From Geotalea sp. SG265 (GTDB lineage: Bacteria; Desulfobacterota; Desulfuromonadia; Geobacterales; Geobacteraceae), in NCBI RefSeq assembly GCF_022808985.1, contig NZ_JAKZFT010000002.1:124001-188000 (forward strand): a DNA stretch of 64,000 nt, in the 5' to 3' direction. Position 1 is the first letter of the stretch. The number at the start of each line of letters is the position of its first letter. Positions 40,553-50,583 of the stretch are shown here, piece after piece. The position numbers and the translations under genes are program-made. A model generated the notes under the pieces. It had not been told where the DNA came from. It did not search any database and was given only the letters and a program-made list of their open reading frames with translations.

Positions 40553-42190
40553 TTAATCACGATCCTTTATACGATAAACCAGGTACGGCAATCCACCCGG
40601 CTCAAGCCCCATGTATCTCAGTTCCAGTTCAGGAGGCGGAGTGAAATTCTTCGTCGGTTCCAGAATTGGGGAGAAAAGAAATTGTAGTTGCGGACGCATG
40701 CCCACGAGTTGCGTTGTCGCAATAAGATAGCCCGCCCTGTTCTTCCTGGCATACGCGATAATATCGGGATAATCAGCCTGGGGCGGGATAATCATCTTTT
40801 TACCTGCATAAAAAGCGATTCTACCCGACCGGGTCATGATCGGTACATTCTCCGGGATAATGCTCCTCAGCCTGCGACCGATCTGTTTGTCGTCATAGCG
40901 GCCCATGTCCTGATTGTAATTATAGGGTGGTTTCGGTCGCGGAATTTCGGTGAAGACGTAGTAGGCGGAAAGTGCGACCACCACGGGAAGGACCAGAGGA
41001 AACGGCCAGGATGCTGATCCGATCCAATCACTTATTTTCTTCCCACCAGCCCCTGCCCAGACGAGCAAACCAGGTACATAGGCGTAGAACCCCCGGGGCT
41101 GGACAAAAAACAGAAGATAGATGGCCAGGGGCGCCAAAATGCCTAGTAGAATAAGGTGCATGTCCAGAGAAGTTCCACGCCGCGGACGCGTCATAAGCCC
41201 TACCAGGATAAACGGCCATAAGTACACTTGAAATACTCCATTGAACGCTGGAGGCAATTCCCGGATATTTTTCCAGATATTGCCCCAAAATAGATCTGGT
41301 TCATCTCTCATTATTTTAAAAAGGGACTGGCCTTTTCCCTCGGTAAAGTTCCCATGGTCATCGAGACGAAACTTTTGGTCGTTGGTGGTTATCGTACCGC
41401 GGTACTCTCTGATGACCTCGGAGTTGACGCCACTTTTCCCACTCAACTGCCATTTTCCTGTAACGTCATGGAGGTACCACATGTAGGGTGAAGCCAATAT
41501 CAAGAAACCGCACCAGAAACAGACCAGGAGCAGGCAACTCCTTTTGAGGGAGCTCCAGTTTCGGCCAAGGATATTGCGGCCAAAGAAGAACAATGTCAGG
41601 GCAACACAGGCGATAAATGCTTCAGGCCGTGCCAGATAGGCTGCTCCCAGCAACGCTCCGGCAGCGGCATAAAGCAACAGTCTCCCCGTCATTACCCCTC
41701 GCCAGAATACGTACGCTCCGGCCACAACGAAACAGGTGTAAGTCGGCTCAGTGATGTCTATGCCGGACATCCCGTGGATAAAGGGCAAGGTAGCGAAAAG
41801 GAGGGCTGTGGTGACCGCCGCTGTCCTGCCAAAGGCCTCCCTGGCCATCAGGTAAAGGGGAATGAGTGTCAAGGTGCTGAAAACCACCGATACTAGCCTG
41901 GCGGAGAGCTCAAGGTCATTGAACACCAGGTCAAAGGCCCCGATGAATATGGAGTAGAGCGGTGGGGCAATGGTACCGAAAACATGCGGATCCCACGTTT
42001 CCAGAAAGGCCTTACCCATGGTGGAATAGCTTGTGCCATCGGCAGACATGACATCGTAGGTTCTGATGAAATAGGCCCGATAGAGAAAGGTAGCAACCAC
42101 TAGCACGGTCACAAGCAGTATTTCCTTAGCCGGCCATTGTCCCACTGGGCGCAAGCCATTGGAAGGCGTTGATTCCTCGGTATGATTCAT
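40553..42190 (-). CDS. GT39 (ArnT-like) membrane glycosyltransferase
   Basis: The 545-residue product is a polytopic membrane protein. The N-terminal luminal motif [12 protein letters not shown] contains the acidic residue expected for GT-C catalysis, followed by [12 protein letters not shown] and ten or more hydrophobic segments. The C-terminal soluble domain (from about residue 420) has [19 protein letters not shown]. Such enzymes move a sugar from a polyprenyl phosphate to lipid A or other acceptors. It overlaps the aminotransferase gene by 4 bases. It is the intact relative of the pseudogene at 38256. Confidence 0.9.
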   Translation of the reverse strand: MNHTEESTPSNGLRPVGQWPAKEILLVTVLVVATFLYRAYFIRTYDVMSADGTSYSTMGKAFLETWDPHVFGTIAPPLYSIFIGAFDLVFNDLELSARLVSVVFSTLTLIPLYLMAREAFGRTAAVTTALLFATLPFIHGMSGIDITEPTYTCFVVAGAYVFWRGVMTGRLLLYAAAGALLGAAYLARPEAFIACVALTLFFFGRNILGRNWSSLKRSCLLLVCFWCGFLILASPYMWYLHDVTGKWQLSGKSGVNSEVIREYRGTITTNDQKFRLDDHGNFTEGKGQSLFKIMRDEPDLFWGNIWKNIRELPPAFNGVFQVYLWPFILVGLMTRPRRGTSLDMHLILLGILAPLAIYLLFFVQPRGFYAYVPGLLVWAGAGGKKISDWIGSASWPFPLVLPVVVALSAYYVFTEIPRPKPPYNYNQDMGRYDDKQIGRRLRSIIPENVPIMTRSGRIAFYAGKKMIIPPQADYPDIIAYARKNRAGYLIATTQLVGMRPQLQFLFSPILEPTKNFTPPPELELRYMGLEPGGLPYLVYRIKDRD

Positions 42191-43347
42191 GATCGTCCTT
42201 TGTAGTTTACATTAAAGGGATTAGTACGGCCCAGAATAGATCCTGCAAGGGCCCCCAGAGAAAGCTGCGGCCACATGGGAAGGCTGAGTACCTCACCAGC
42301 CATTTTTTCAGCAATCGGGAAACTGCTACTGCCATGGCCGAGAGGTGCATATGCCTGCTGCAGATGAGGGGGAATCGGATAATGTATCAGAGTGCCGATA
42401 TTGTTGGCGGCCAATTCCCTTTGGAGAATATCCCTGTCAGCCGTTCTAATCACGAACAGATGCCAGCAATGGCCTGCCCAATCAGGTACCGCCGGCAAGG
42501 CCACTTGCGGCAGGGAGATGGGCAGATTTCTCAAATACCAAGCGGCAAGCAGTTGCCGTTTTCCATTCCAGGCATCAAGCCGCTTGAGCCTGACGCGAAG
42601 AAATGCCGCCTGCATTTCGTCCAGCCGGCTATTGAATCCGGTAGCATTATTAACGTATTTCACCGAGGATCCATAATTGCGCAGCAGTCGGATCTTATCT
42701 GCCAATTCCCTATCGTCGGTCGTTACCGCGCCCCCGTCGCCAAACGCGCCGAGGTTCTTGCCCGGATAGAAGCTGAAACCTGCAGCATGGCCAAGTCCAC
42801 CGGCTCGTTTGCCACGATAGGTTGAACCATGAGCCTGAGCAGCATCCTCCAGCACTTTAAGGCCATATTTGTCGGCAATGCAGAGGATGGCATCCATATC
42901 AGCAGGCTGGCCATAGAGATGGACCGGGACAATGGCCTTTGTTCGGTGGGTGATGGCTGCTTCTATCCGGGAAGGATCGATGTTGTAAGTGCTTCCGCAT
43001 GGCTCTACCGGCACGGGAACGGCACCAGTGTGAGACACCGCCAGCCAGGTAGCGATATACGTATTGGAAGGAACTATCACCTCGTCGCCGGCACCTATGC
43101 CCCATGCCCTGAGCACAAGGGTCAGCGCCTCAAGGCCATTGCCGACTCCGACACAGTGCCCAACGCCGCAGTAGTCGGCGAATTCCGCCTCAAATGCCGC
43201 GACCTCAGCGCCAAGAACATACCACCCCGACGTCATCACCCGCTCATAGGCTTCGTCCAGCTCTTTTTTCAACTCCATATAGGCGGCTTTAAGATTCAGG
43301 AACGGGATTGCCGGCACATTATCTGTTTTCTCTTCCTGTTGAGCCAT
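42187..43347 (-). CDS. fdtB: DegT/DnrJ/EryC1 sugar aminotransferase (FdtB-like)
   Basis: This PLP enzyme likely aminates the 3-keto sugar made by FdtA. The product has the Lys197 Schiff-base site in [24 protein letters not shown] near residue 168 and the [21 protein letters not shown] segment. Its length (386 residues from ATG 43347) is normal. AGAGG precedes that start. It directly follows the fused fdtC/fdtA gene, which identifies it as a 3-aminotransferase in a dTDP-3-acetamido-3,6-dideoxyhexose route (galacto or gluco form not decided). Confidence 0.85.
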   Translation of the reverse strand: MAQQEEKTDNVPAIPFLNLKAAYMELKKELDEAYERVMTSGWYVLGAEVAAFEAEFADYCGVGHCVGVGNGLEALTLVLRAWGIGAGDEVIVPSNTYIATWLAVSHTGAVPVPVEPCGSTYNIDPSRIEAAITHRTKAIVPVHLYGQPADMDAILCIADKYGLKVLEDAAQAHGSTYRGKRAGGLGHAAGFSFYPGKNLGAFGDGGAVTTDDRELADKIRLLRNYGSSVKYVNNATGFNSRLDEMQAAFLRVRLKRLDAWNGKRQLLAAWYLRNLPISLPQVALPAVPDWAGHCWHLFVIRTADRDILQRELAANNIGTLIHYPIPPHLQQAYAPLGHGSSSFPIAEKMAGEVLSLPMWPQLSLGALAGSILGRTNPFNVNYKGRS

Positions 43348-43360
43348 CGAAACCTCTTCT

Positions 43361-44293
43361 CTAATTCTCCAGTGTCCGCAGGAACTCATCGTAATCCCTT
43401 ATGTAGTCATCTGCCTGGTAGACATCGGAAGCAAGAACCAGCAAAAGAGCATCACTGCTATATTTGTACTGAATTGCCCAAACCAGGGGAGGAATATGCA
43501 GACCGATGGAGGGATTGTCAAGGCGCAGTTCCTCGCTGTTCCGGCCATCATCAACAACCACAGAGCACGACCCTTTGACACAGACAAGGAATTGGTGCAG
43601 ATGTCGATGGGCATGTTCCCCCCGAACCTCCGTGCTCGGCACGTTATAGACAATGAAGTATCGTTTGGGAGAAAACGGCAGGTGCTTGTCGTATTCTCCG
43701 AACGACAGGCTTCCCCGCAGGTCATTGACCAACGGCAGACGGTGCAGGGAAACTCCCGGTACCTTAACAGCTGCAACTCCACTTGTTGTCCCGTCCGTGC
43801 CAATCGTCTCGGAAGGCATCCTGCCTCTTGATGTCACATAACCGGTTATCCGTGCCGGGTTACCAACAACGATGGCGTTGGGAGGAACATCTTTTGTCAC
43901 AACTGCCCCGGCACCAACCATGGCATTCATGCCGATGACGATCCCCGCCAGTATGGTTGCATTTGCACCGATTGATGCCCCTTTCCGCACGACCGTCCGA
44001 GAAAACTCCTCAGGGTACTGCTTGCTGCGGGGAAAGAGATCGTTGGTGAACGTCGCATTCGGCCCGACAAAGACATCATCACCCAAGGTGATGCCATCCC
44101 AGATCTGAACACCACACTTGATGGTCACTCTGTTGCCGATCACCACATCATTTTCAACGAACACGTGGTCACATATATTGCAGTCGTCACCTATGACGGC
44201 ATTGGGCAAAATGTGGGCAAATGCCCAAATTCTGGTACCGTTGCCGATGTTGTGAGATTCGACAATTGCTTTTTCATGCTGGAAGAAACCCAT
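43361..44293 (-). CDS. Fused acetyltransferase and sugar 3,4-ketoisomerase (FdtC-FdtA / WxcM-like)
   Basis: The product (310 residues) joins two enzymes. Residues 1-155 are a hexapeptide-repeat acetyltransferase (NVAV-like units such as [21 protein letters not shown] and the [10 protein letters not shown] end). Residues 175-310 form a cupin of the WxcM/FdtA type, with [18 protein letters not shown] metal-site-like histidines and [14 protein letters not shown]. The cupin isomerises dTDP-4-keto-6-deoxyglucose to the 3-keto form, FdtB aminates it and the acetyltransferase caps it. GAGGTG precedes ATG 44293. The two halves are separate in many organisms. Confidence 0.88.
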   Translation of the reverse strand: MGFFQHEKAIVESHNIGNGTRIWAFAHILPNAVIGDDCNICDHVFVENDVVIGNRVTIKCGVQIWDGITLGDDVFVGPNATFTNDLFPRSKQYPEEFSRTVVRKGASIGANATILAGIVIGMNAMVGAGAVVTKDVPPNAIVVGNPARITGYVTSRGRMPSETIGTDGTTSGVAAVKVPGVSLHRLPLVNDLRGSLSFGEYDKHLPFSPKRYFIVYNVPSTEVRGEHAHRHLHQFLVCVKGSCSVVVDDGRNSEELRLDNPSIGLHIPPLVWAIQYKYSSDALLLVLASDVYQADDYIRDYDEFLRTLEN

Positions 44294-44297
44294 TCCG

Positions 44298-45242
44298 TCA
44301 CCTCGTATCAAAGATGGTGTCTATCACATACAAAGGTCGTTTTCTGGTCTCGTCCAATGTCCGCCAGAGGTACTCCCCAAGGATGCCGAGCATCATCATC
44401 TGGACCCCCGCAGTGAAGGCAAGGAGCAGGATGAGTGTTGACCATCCTTTCACTTCTATCTTGTGGGCGGCCCAGGCATAGAAGACGAAACCGCCGTAGA
44501 TAAAGGAGCTTGCAGCCACGATAAACCCGACAGTGGAAAGGAAGCGTATCGGCAGGTAAGAAAAGGCGACAAAAGAATCGATAAACAGCTTCACCTTTTT
44601 CGCCAGGGTCCAGCGTGAAGTGCCCTTGTCCCGCTTCTTCCTCACGTAGGGGATCAGGACATGGTCGTGGCCGAGCCAGAAGATAAGGGACATGATATTA
44701 GTGTTCTTTTCGCCGATTCTGTTAACCTCTTCCACGATCTGCCTGTCGATCAGCAGGAAGTCAAAACCACCGCCGGGATAGCCGGGAATGGCATATCTTT
44801 TGATTAAAGCATAGTACGTGTTCGAGAAAAATTTCTGCGTCAAGCTTTCCTGGCGATCACTGCGCACGGCAAAAACGGCCTTTCGCCCCCGTTCCCAATG
44901 GTCGATCATTTGGAGGAAAAGTTCCGGTGGGTCCTGAAGATCGGCAGCAATCATGCCGACGCAATCTCCGGTTGCAACAGCATATCCAGCCTGAATGGCC
45001 GCCATGGAACCGAAATTTCGCGATAGCTTGACCACCCTTATCTGCAGAGGAAACTGCTTCTGAAAATCGAGGAGAATCTGCAAAGAACGATCACCAGAAC
45101 CGTCATCGACAAATACCAGCTCAAGTTCCCATTGGGGAAGCTTCTCCCCCAGAGCCAGCAACTGAGGCACCGTATCCGGAAGGTTCAGCTCATTGTAATA
45201 GACTGGAACCACTATGCTGAATTTTTTCACGCCGGGTCTCAT
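44298..45242 (-). CDS. GT2 glycosyltransferase with C-terminal membrane helices (GtrB/ArnC-like)
   Basis: The 314-residue product has the DPM1-like GT2 domain: [30 protein letters not shown] and the [10 protein letters not shown] catalytic motif near residue 98. Two hydrophobic helices lie near residues 230-250 and 265-290, as in enzymes that transfer a sugar to undecaprenyl phosphate on the cytoplasmic face. The motif [15 protein letters not shown] is typical of the family. The gene overlaps trmN6 by 4 bases at its start. Confidence 0.92.
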   Translation of the reverse strand: MRPGVKKFSIVVPVYYNELNLPDTVPQLLALGEKLPQWELELVFVDDGSGDRSLQILLDFQKQFPLQIRVVKLSRNFGSMAAIQAGYAVATGDCVGMIAADLQDPPELFLQMIDHWERGRKAVFAVRSDRQESLTQKFFSNTYYALIKRYAIPGYPGGGFDFLLIDRQIVEEVNRIGEKNTNIMSLIFWLGHDHVLIPYVRKKRDKGTSRWTLAKKVKLFIDSFVAFSYLPIRFLSTVGFIVAASSFIYGGFVFYAWAAHKIEVKGWSTLILLLAFTAGVQMMMLGILGEYLWRTLDETRKRPLYVIDTIFDTR

Positions 45243-46021
45243 TCACCACCCCTTGTCATGGGTCCATCAATGATCTCTTGCATCTTGTCACTGTACTCTC
45301 TCCCGTAGCCATGCACCAGCAGCGGCGGCTCAATGAGCACATCCCCCCTGCGCCCCTTGGCCAGTTCGACCATGAACATGCCCGCTTCGGACATGACGCT
45401 GTCGTGGACCATCCGCAGGCGAAGGGGGGCAAGCTTCAGGGCGGCCGCCTCGGCAAAAAGCTCCACCAACCGGGAAACATGGTAAATAAAGCAGATTCTT
45501 CCCGCGGGCTTTGCCAGGTATTTCGCCACGGTCAGAAAATCAGCCAGGGAAGCGGTAGATTCATGGCGTGCCTTGTCCCGCCCCCGTTTTGGGCTTAGGC
45601 GACCGGTGCCGGGCTTGCGGTAAGGGGGATTGGACACCACCAGATCGAAGGACGACACCGGAAAGAGCCTCCTCAGGTTGCAAATGTCTTCGGCGACTAC
45701 CGACACTCTGTCATCAAGGCCGTTCAGGGAGATATTCTGCCGCGCCAGTTCAGCCATCGATTCCTGGAATTCGATGCCGACGACCGTAACGCCTTTCCCT
45801 TGCCTCGCCAGGAGTAACGGCATAATGCCGCACCCCGTCCCCAGATCGGCCACCCGCGCCCCATTCGGGACGCCGGCAAAGGCACAGAGAAGGAGCGGGT
45901 CCAGGGAGAACCGGTAGCCGTTGGCCGGCTGGGCTATTTTCAGTCCATGCCCCCTGAGCTCGTCGATGGTGATCCCGTTCTCCCCCTGATCCTGTGCCCG
46001 GTCAGTGCATCGTTCCTTCAT
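45239..46021 (-). CDS. tRNA1(Val) (adenine-37-N6)-methyltransferase-like protein
   Basis: The 260-residue product has the class I methyltransferase fold with VADLGTGCGIMPLLLARQ near residue 58 and the amino-methylating NPPY motif near residue 131, as in TrmN6/YfiC. It is a housekeeping-type gene inside the polysaccharide locus. It overlaps the yfhO-like gene by 20 bases and the next GT2 gene by 4, so it sits within their transcript. Other N6-adenine or N5-glutamine targets are possible. Confidence 0.85.
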   Translation of the reverse strand: MKERCTDRAQDQGENGITIDELRGHGLKIAQPANGYRFSLDPLLLCAFAGVPNGARVADLGTGCGIMPLLLARQGKGVTVVGIEFQESMAELARQNISLNGLDDRVSVVAEDICNLRRLFPVSSFDLVVSNPPYRKPGTGRLSPKRGRDKARHESTASLADFLTVAKYLAKPAGRICFIYHVSRLVELFAEAAALKLAPLRLRMVHDSVMSEAGMFMVELAKGRRGDVLIEPPLLVHGYGREYSDKMQEIIDGPMTRGGE

Positions 46022-48428
46022 GGCACTCCCGTTTTCTCCGCCTGCACAACTCTGTTACCGCCAGGCCGGCAATAAAGGCAAGGGAAGCCAGCGTCAGGTA
46101 TTTGCCGATCTTGAACGGCAGCGGATCGAAACGGAACTCGACCCGGTGCTGTCCGGGTCCCACATAGACCCCACGCAGGATATGATCGACCGGGAAAATT
46201 TCCTCCCTCTTCCCGTCCACCAGAACATGCCACCATTTGTAGTACTTTTCGCCCAGTACCAGCAGGGCATTGTCAGATGCTGCCACCTTGACGACAATCC
46301 GGTTCGGCTCAAAGAGCGCCACTTCGACATTACCGGAAAGATTTCCCTGTCCTTTCGGAGCCAATCCGGCGGGCGGCGGGGTCTCCACCAGGGCGGTCCG
46401 GGCCGGATTGAAATAGGGATTTCGCATCATTACCAGCTGCTGCTCTGGATTTGCCACCAGCTGTACCTCGGGGACCAACCATGCCTTGGGCAGCACCTGC
46501 CTGTTTTCCAGCACCACCGAACCAGTCAGCGATTCGAAGACCGGTTGGTACTGGCCTGCCAGGTTTTGCTTCTCCTCCTCATACTGGCCGCGCGGCATCA
46601 CCAGATACTTGAGATTGACCAGGTTGGGCATTGCGCCGGTGAGGGAAAAGGCATCGAGGAACTCCCGGTATCTCTTTTCGCTGACCGTGACGTAAGCGGA
46701 AATATTGCCCAGGCCGAAATCTGCATAGTAGGCCGACGACTGCTCGTTCATGGGCTGCATGCGATATCGGTCGATGTTCTTCTCCAGAAACGCCACCACA
46801 TCGTTTTTCGTCTTCGTCTTGTCGGCCACCGGCGGATCGGTGAGGACAAAGAAATTGGTGTTGACCCGCCACAGGTCACCCAGCAGGAGAATGACCAAAA
46901 CAGGCAGCAGCAGGCGGACCGGCAGCCATCTTTTGGCCCAGGCCAGAAGAACCGCCAGATAAACGAAAGCAACACCAAAGGCGATGCCTGCTTCGCGCAC
47001 GGCATTACCATAACGGTCAGTGGCCAGACCCGCCCCCCACTGGTATCGGGTCGGTTCGCCGATGGTAGCCGGCAGAAACTGCACCGCCGATTCCGCACCG
47101 AAAGCAAACCAGAGCCACAGAAGCCCGATAAGAGTGACGAAGAGGCCACTGCCGGCCAACCAGTACTTCAACGGGCGCGACTGGGGAGCTGCCTCGGCGA
47201 GGATGCCCACCCCCCGGCCGGTGAGCACGGCTACGGCAAAGGCAAAGAGGAAGAGGATCATCTTCGGCACCCGGAATGTGGAAAAGCCTGGCAGATGATC
47301 GAACATGAATTGATAGACGAAGGTATATTTGCCCAGGGCCATCAGCAGCGTGGCCCCCATGAGAAACAGAAAGAACCGGTCGGTGCGCTCCCGGCGCCTG
47401 GTGAAGACAAGCGGCACCAGGAACCAGGGCAACAGCCCCAGATAATCATTGGTCTGGGTAAAATGCATCCTTCCCCAGTAAAAGACCTGGCCGGGGGCGG
47501 GTACATCTCCCCCCTCCTGGCGGGACAGGCCGAAGAAGCCGGGAACGGCATAGGTAAGGATCTCTTCGGGGGGCATGGACCAGCTCATTCCCTCCTCCTG
47601 ACTCATCCCCCCCCCCCGCTCCGATTGCCGCGACCAGCTGAAAATGGGGGCAAATGACATGGCGATGGTGGTGAAAAAGAGCATCACCATGACCACAGCA
47701 AGGGCTATATCCTTGCGGAACGCCGGCAGATATCCCTTTCCTTTAGAGACGAATGACTCACCCACATGGAAGAACCAGTAGGCACCGACCGCCAGACAGG
47801 TGTAAAAGGATATCTGCCAGTGCATGTTGAAAAACTGCACCGCCAGCATCAGGGAGGTCATGGCATAGTGGAATAGCCTGCCGCTCCTGATCGCCCGTTC
47901 CAGGAAATACAGCACCCACGGCAGCCAGCTGATTCCCTCTATCTTTTGAATATGCCCGGCATTAATCAGCGAGGCCGTCTCCGTCCCAAGGGAAAAGATA
48001 AGCCCGGCGGTAAAGGCGCCAAAACGGCTGATGCCTATCAGACGGCAATAAAAATAGGTTCCGATGCCCCCCCACAAAAGGGAGAGAACCGCCAGCCAAG
48101 CGATGCTGGAAGGGAAAGGGAAATAATGCTGAATCAGGAAACGGTGGAAAAGAAGGCCTATTGCATTCCAACCCCCTTCAAGGGTCCGCCCGCCGTCCAT
48201 AAGGGGTTCCCAGTTTGCATGGAAAATGGTGGGAATTGAGGCGAGATAATCGGCAAGGCTCTGTGCCTTGATCGCCTTGGCCCCCCAGAAGAACTGGGTG
48301 ATGACGTCCGAAGCACGGATGATCTGATCGGTAAAGAGCACCTTGTTGCAAAAGGCAATGACTATCACCGCCATCAATCCCACATAGAACCAATCTTTCT
48401 CTAAAAGTCCCGGTTTCTCATTACGCAT
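46002..48428 (-). CDS. YfhO-family polytopic membrane protein
   Basis: The 808-residue product has about thirteen hydrophobic segments. The N terminus has WGAKAIKAQ, and the early loop contains FHANWEPLMDGGRT. A periplasmic C-terminal domain (about 690-780) is followed by a last helix. This is the YfhO layout; the Bacillus member is involved in sugar transfer to cell-surface teichoic acids, and related GT-C proteins occur in glycan loci. A run of 11 Gs encodes R271-G-G-G at a soluble loop. The start is ATG 48428; the overlap with trmN6 is 20 bases. Confidence 0.85.
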   Translation of the reverse strand: MRNEKPGLLEKDWFYVGLMAVIVIAFCNKVLFTDQIIRASDVITQFFWGAKAIKAQSLADYLASIPTIFHANWEPLMDGGRTLEGGWNAIGLLFHRFLIQHYFPFPSSIAWLAVLSLLWGGIGTYFYCRLIGISRFGAFTAGLIFSLGTETASLINAGHIQKIEGISWLPWVLYFLERAIRSGRLFHYAMTSLMLAVQFFNMHWQISFYTCLAVGAYWFFHVGESFVSKGKGYLPAFRKDIALAVVMVMLFFTTIAMSFAPIFSWSRQSERGGGMSQEEGMSWSMPPEEILTYAVPGFFGLSRQEGGDVPAPGQVFYWGRMHFTQTNDYLGLLPWFLVPLVFTRRRERTDRFFLFLMGATLLMALGKYTFVYQFMFDHLPGFSTFRVPKMILFLFAFAVAVLTGRGVGILAEAAPQSRPLKYWLAGSGLFVTLIGLLWLWFAFGAESAVQFLPATIGEPTRYQWGAGLATDRYGNAVREAGIAFGVAFVYLAVLLAWAKRWLPVRLLLPVLVILLLGDLWRVNTNFFVLTDPPVADKTKTKNDVVAFLEKNIDRYRMQPMNEQSSAYYADFGLGNISAYVTVSEKRYREFLDAFSLTGAMPNLVNLKYLVMPRGQYEEEKQNLAGQYQPVFESLTGSVVLENRQVLPKAWLVPEVQLVANPEQQLVMMRNPYFNPARTALVETPPPAGLAPKGQGNLSGNVEVALFEPNRIVVKVAASDNALLVLGEKYYKWWHVLVDGKREEIFPVDHILRGVYVGPGQHRVEFRFDPLPFKIGKYLTLASLAFIAGLAVTELCRRRKRECHEGTMH
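47607..47617 (-). repeat. Poly-G (11) tract inside the yfhO-like gene
   Basis: Eleven Cs on the plus strand are 11 Gs in the sense strand, covering the end of codon 271 (Arg) and codons 272-274 (Gly), before Met275. It is the longest homopolymer seen in the window. The current length keeps the frame open; one base more or less would cut the protein at about a third of its length. Confidence 0.9.
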
Positions 48429-48566
48429 AGGTGCGTTTTCCCCTCAAACAGAACTGATATTCGTGAAATAGAGACACCGCCACAACTCGTGGCAACATCG
48501 AAATCTATTCTTCCTGCGCAAGCCCCAAGGAGGGAAGGGGTCCCCGTTGCCTACCGGTTTCGCGCG

Positions 48567-49562
48567 TCACCGTTTCCCCTTCCTTATCACATCCAGGTAT
48601 ATATCTTCCAGTCGGCTAATCATCCTGCCGGTGGTGAACTGGCCAATAAACTCTCTTCCCCGTGTGACCAAGCGCTCGGATACCTCCCTGTCGGTCAGGC
48701 AGGTCACGATCCGGTCCGCTTGCAGGTCATAATCGTCCAGGGGTACTATGAAACCTGTCTCCCCATCTATGACGATTTCGGAGTTCCCCCCCGCATCGGA
48801 AAGAACGGGTGGCACTCCGGCCATGGTTGCCTCGGAAGAAACCAGTGGTATTGCCTCGATCTCTGAAGGCATGACGAAAACCTTTGCACGGCCGTAAGTT
48901 TTGTACAGCTCGTCGCGAGGCATGCCGTAAATGAACCGGACTGGAAGACCACGGGCCAGAAACCGGGCAAGCAGTTTTACATACCAGTAGTCATTGCCAA
49001 TCACCATCAGTTTTGCATCGGGAACCTTTTCCAGGACTTTCGGCAAGGCCCGCAGTAACCGATGGATACCCTTGCGGAAGAAGTCTCCCCCCACAAAAAG
49101 GATCAGGTTCTCTTTTTCTTCCCAGGGGCGGGTCTGGATCTCACTGTAATCGAGCCCGTAGTAAAAGTTCAGGTACTTGTTGGGATGATCGTAAAGGTCA
49201 TAGACATAACGACCATGGAGAATCATACCGTCAACAAAGGGATAAAGGCGTCGGTATTTGAAGGCCCGGTATTTCTGCAGCAGAAACCGGACCGGAAAAT
49301 CGGGACAGAAGAAGTGGTAATAGCGGACCCAGTAATAGTCATGGCTGTCTACCACCAGCGGGCAGCGGACCTTCGCGGCAACCTTCGGCGACAGGTGCTT
49401 CAGGTTCAGACAGTGGGCGATATCCCACTCCTCATCCAGGTCGGCCTCCGATTCATACACTTTGACCTCGTGCCGCCGCCTGAGCTCGCGCAGGACATTG
49501 GATTGGTAAGTGCCGCCGCCGGTGAGGGATTCCCGCTGGTTGGCAATTATCAGGACCCTCAT
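48567..49562 (-). CDS. GT4-type glycosyltransferase
   Basis: The 331-residue product fits the GT-B fold: the N-terminal GGGTYQSNVLRELRRRHEVKVYE, and a C-terminal domain with LILFVGGDFFRKGIHRLLRAL near residue 154, VFVMPSEIEAIPLVSSEATMAG near 233, whose Glu-x7-Glu matches the GT4 family, and GGNSEIVIDGETGFIVP. It transfers a nucleotide sugar to a glycan chain; the sugar is not predictable. The 138 bases between it and yfhO hold no gene or terminator that I can support. Confidence 0.9.
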   Translation of the reverse strand: MRVLIIANQRESLTGGGTYQSNVLRELRRRHEVKVYESEADLDEEWDIAHCLNLKHLSPKVAAKVRCPLVVDSHDYYWVRYYHFFCPDFPVRFLLQKYRAFKYRRLYPFVDGMILHGRYVYDLYDHPNKYLNFYYGLDYSEIQTRPWEEKENLILFVGGDFFRKGIHRLLRALPKVLEKVPDAKLMVIGNDYWYVKLLARFLARGLPVRFIYGMPRDELYKTYGRAKVFVMPSEIEAIPLVSSEATMAGVPPVLSDAGGNSEIVIDGETGFIVPLDDYDLQADRIVTCLTDREVSERLVTRGREFIGQFTTGRMISRLEDIYLDVIRKGKR

Positions 49563-49593
49563 CAGCGGGCACCCTTGCTACGGCTTGGACATA

Positions 49594-50583
49594 TCATAAT
49601 TTCCTGCCTCTTTTCCGCGTAAAAGTCCTGATTGGCGATTCGTAAGGGGAGAACAGGTTCATAACCTGTCCGTCTGAAAGCTTTTGCCCACCCTTAATCT
49701 TTTTCCTTTTCCGTAGCAGTGTTGGCATATGGCGCGCCAGATCGAGTCTCGCCTTCAATGCACTTACCCCTTGGCCACGCATAACGGCAAGTATCAGCGC
49801 AGCAATGTCATAAAAAAGCACTTTAGGCAGGTACTGTATCAAAACCGTTGTCGGCCAGTTTTTGATAATGACATACCATTTGTTGCGATGGGTATGGAAG
49901 ACCTTGAAAGAGCTCCACTCGCCGCTGGTGGCAGAATGAACATGATAGACCACAGCGCCAGGTGCGGTCACCGCTTGCCAGCCGGCCAGGCGGCATCGCC
50001 AGGCGAGGTCAAAATCTTCATAATAGGCAAAAAAATCCTCATCGAAAAAACCGGTTTCCGACAACATCGCACGCCGGTATAGAGCAGCTCCACCACATGG
50101 GCCGAAAACCGGCGCAGGCTCTTTATACTGCCCGCTGTCAACTTCGGCAATCCCTTTATTGTAGCCGAGCCCGTTGCTGGCAATCATGAGCCCTACGGAG
50201 TCGATCCTGTCTGTTTGGTAGTAGTTCAGCATTTTTGCTGCTACCAAGCCGATACGATCATCGGCCTTTACCACAGCTACCAGCGCCGAAATGAATTCCC
50301 AATCAACTTTGGTGTCGTTGTTCAGGGTAACGACAAATTCTCCCCGGCAATGCTCAAGCCCAACATTGTTTCCGGCAGCAAATCCAACATTTTGCGGCAA
50401 AGCCACGACCTTCACCGCGGGATAGTTGCTCCGGACATATTCCGGTGAACCGTCAGAGGAACCATTATCAACTAAAACCACTTCAAAGTGGGCGTACGAT
50501 TGCAGGAGGAGGGAATCCAGGCACTCCTTCAGGAACTTCCTGCCATTCCAGTTCAGGATTATCACAGAAACCAGCGGATTCAT
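49594..50583 (-). CDS. GT2 glycosyltransferase (rhamnosyltransferase-like)
   Basis: The 329-residue product has the WbbL/RfbF-type pattern: SVIILNWNGRKFLKECLDSL, VLVDNGSSDGSPEYV, LNNDTKVDWEF (DxD) near residue 90, and the GPCGGAALYRRAML and EDFDLAWRCRLAGW motifs. Such enzymes often attach rhamnose or another deoxysugar. A basic C-terminal tail is present. It overlaps the next upstream gene by 4 bases. Confidence 0.9.
   Translation of the reverse strand: MNPLVSVIILNWNGRKFLKECLDSLLLQSYAHFEVVLVDNGSSDGSPEYVRSNYPAVKVVALPQNVGFAAGNNVGLEHCRGEFVVTLNNDTKVDWEFISALVAVVKADDRIGLVAAKMLNYYQTDRIDSVGLMIASNGLGYNKGIAEVDSGQYKEPAPVFGPCGGAALYRRAMLSETGFFDEDFFAYYEDFDLAWRCRLAGWQAVTAPGAVVYHVHSATSGEWSSFKVFHTHRNKWYVIIKNWPTTVLIQYLPKVLFYDIAALILAVMRGQGVSALKARLDLARHMPTLLRKRKKIKGGQKLSDGQVMNLFSPYESPIRTFTRKRGRKL

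Noticed and set aside
46005-47657. A 550-codon open frame on the plus strand opposite the yfhO-like gene
   Set aside because: Its translation is rich in His, Gln, Arg and Gly with no domain pattern and it mirrors a well-supported membrane protein; a shadow of the GC-rich codon pattern.
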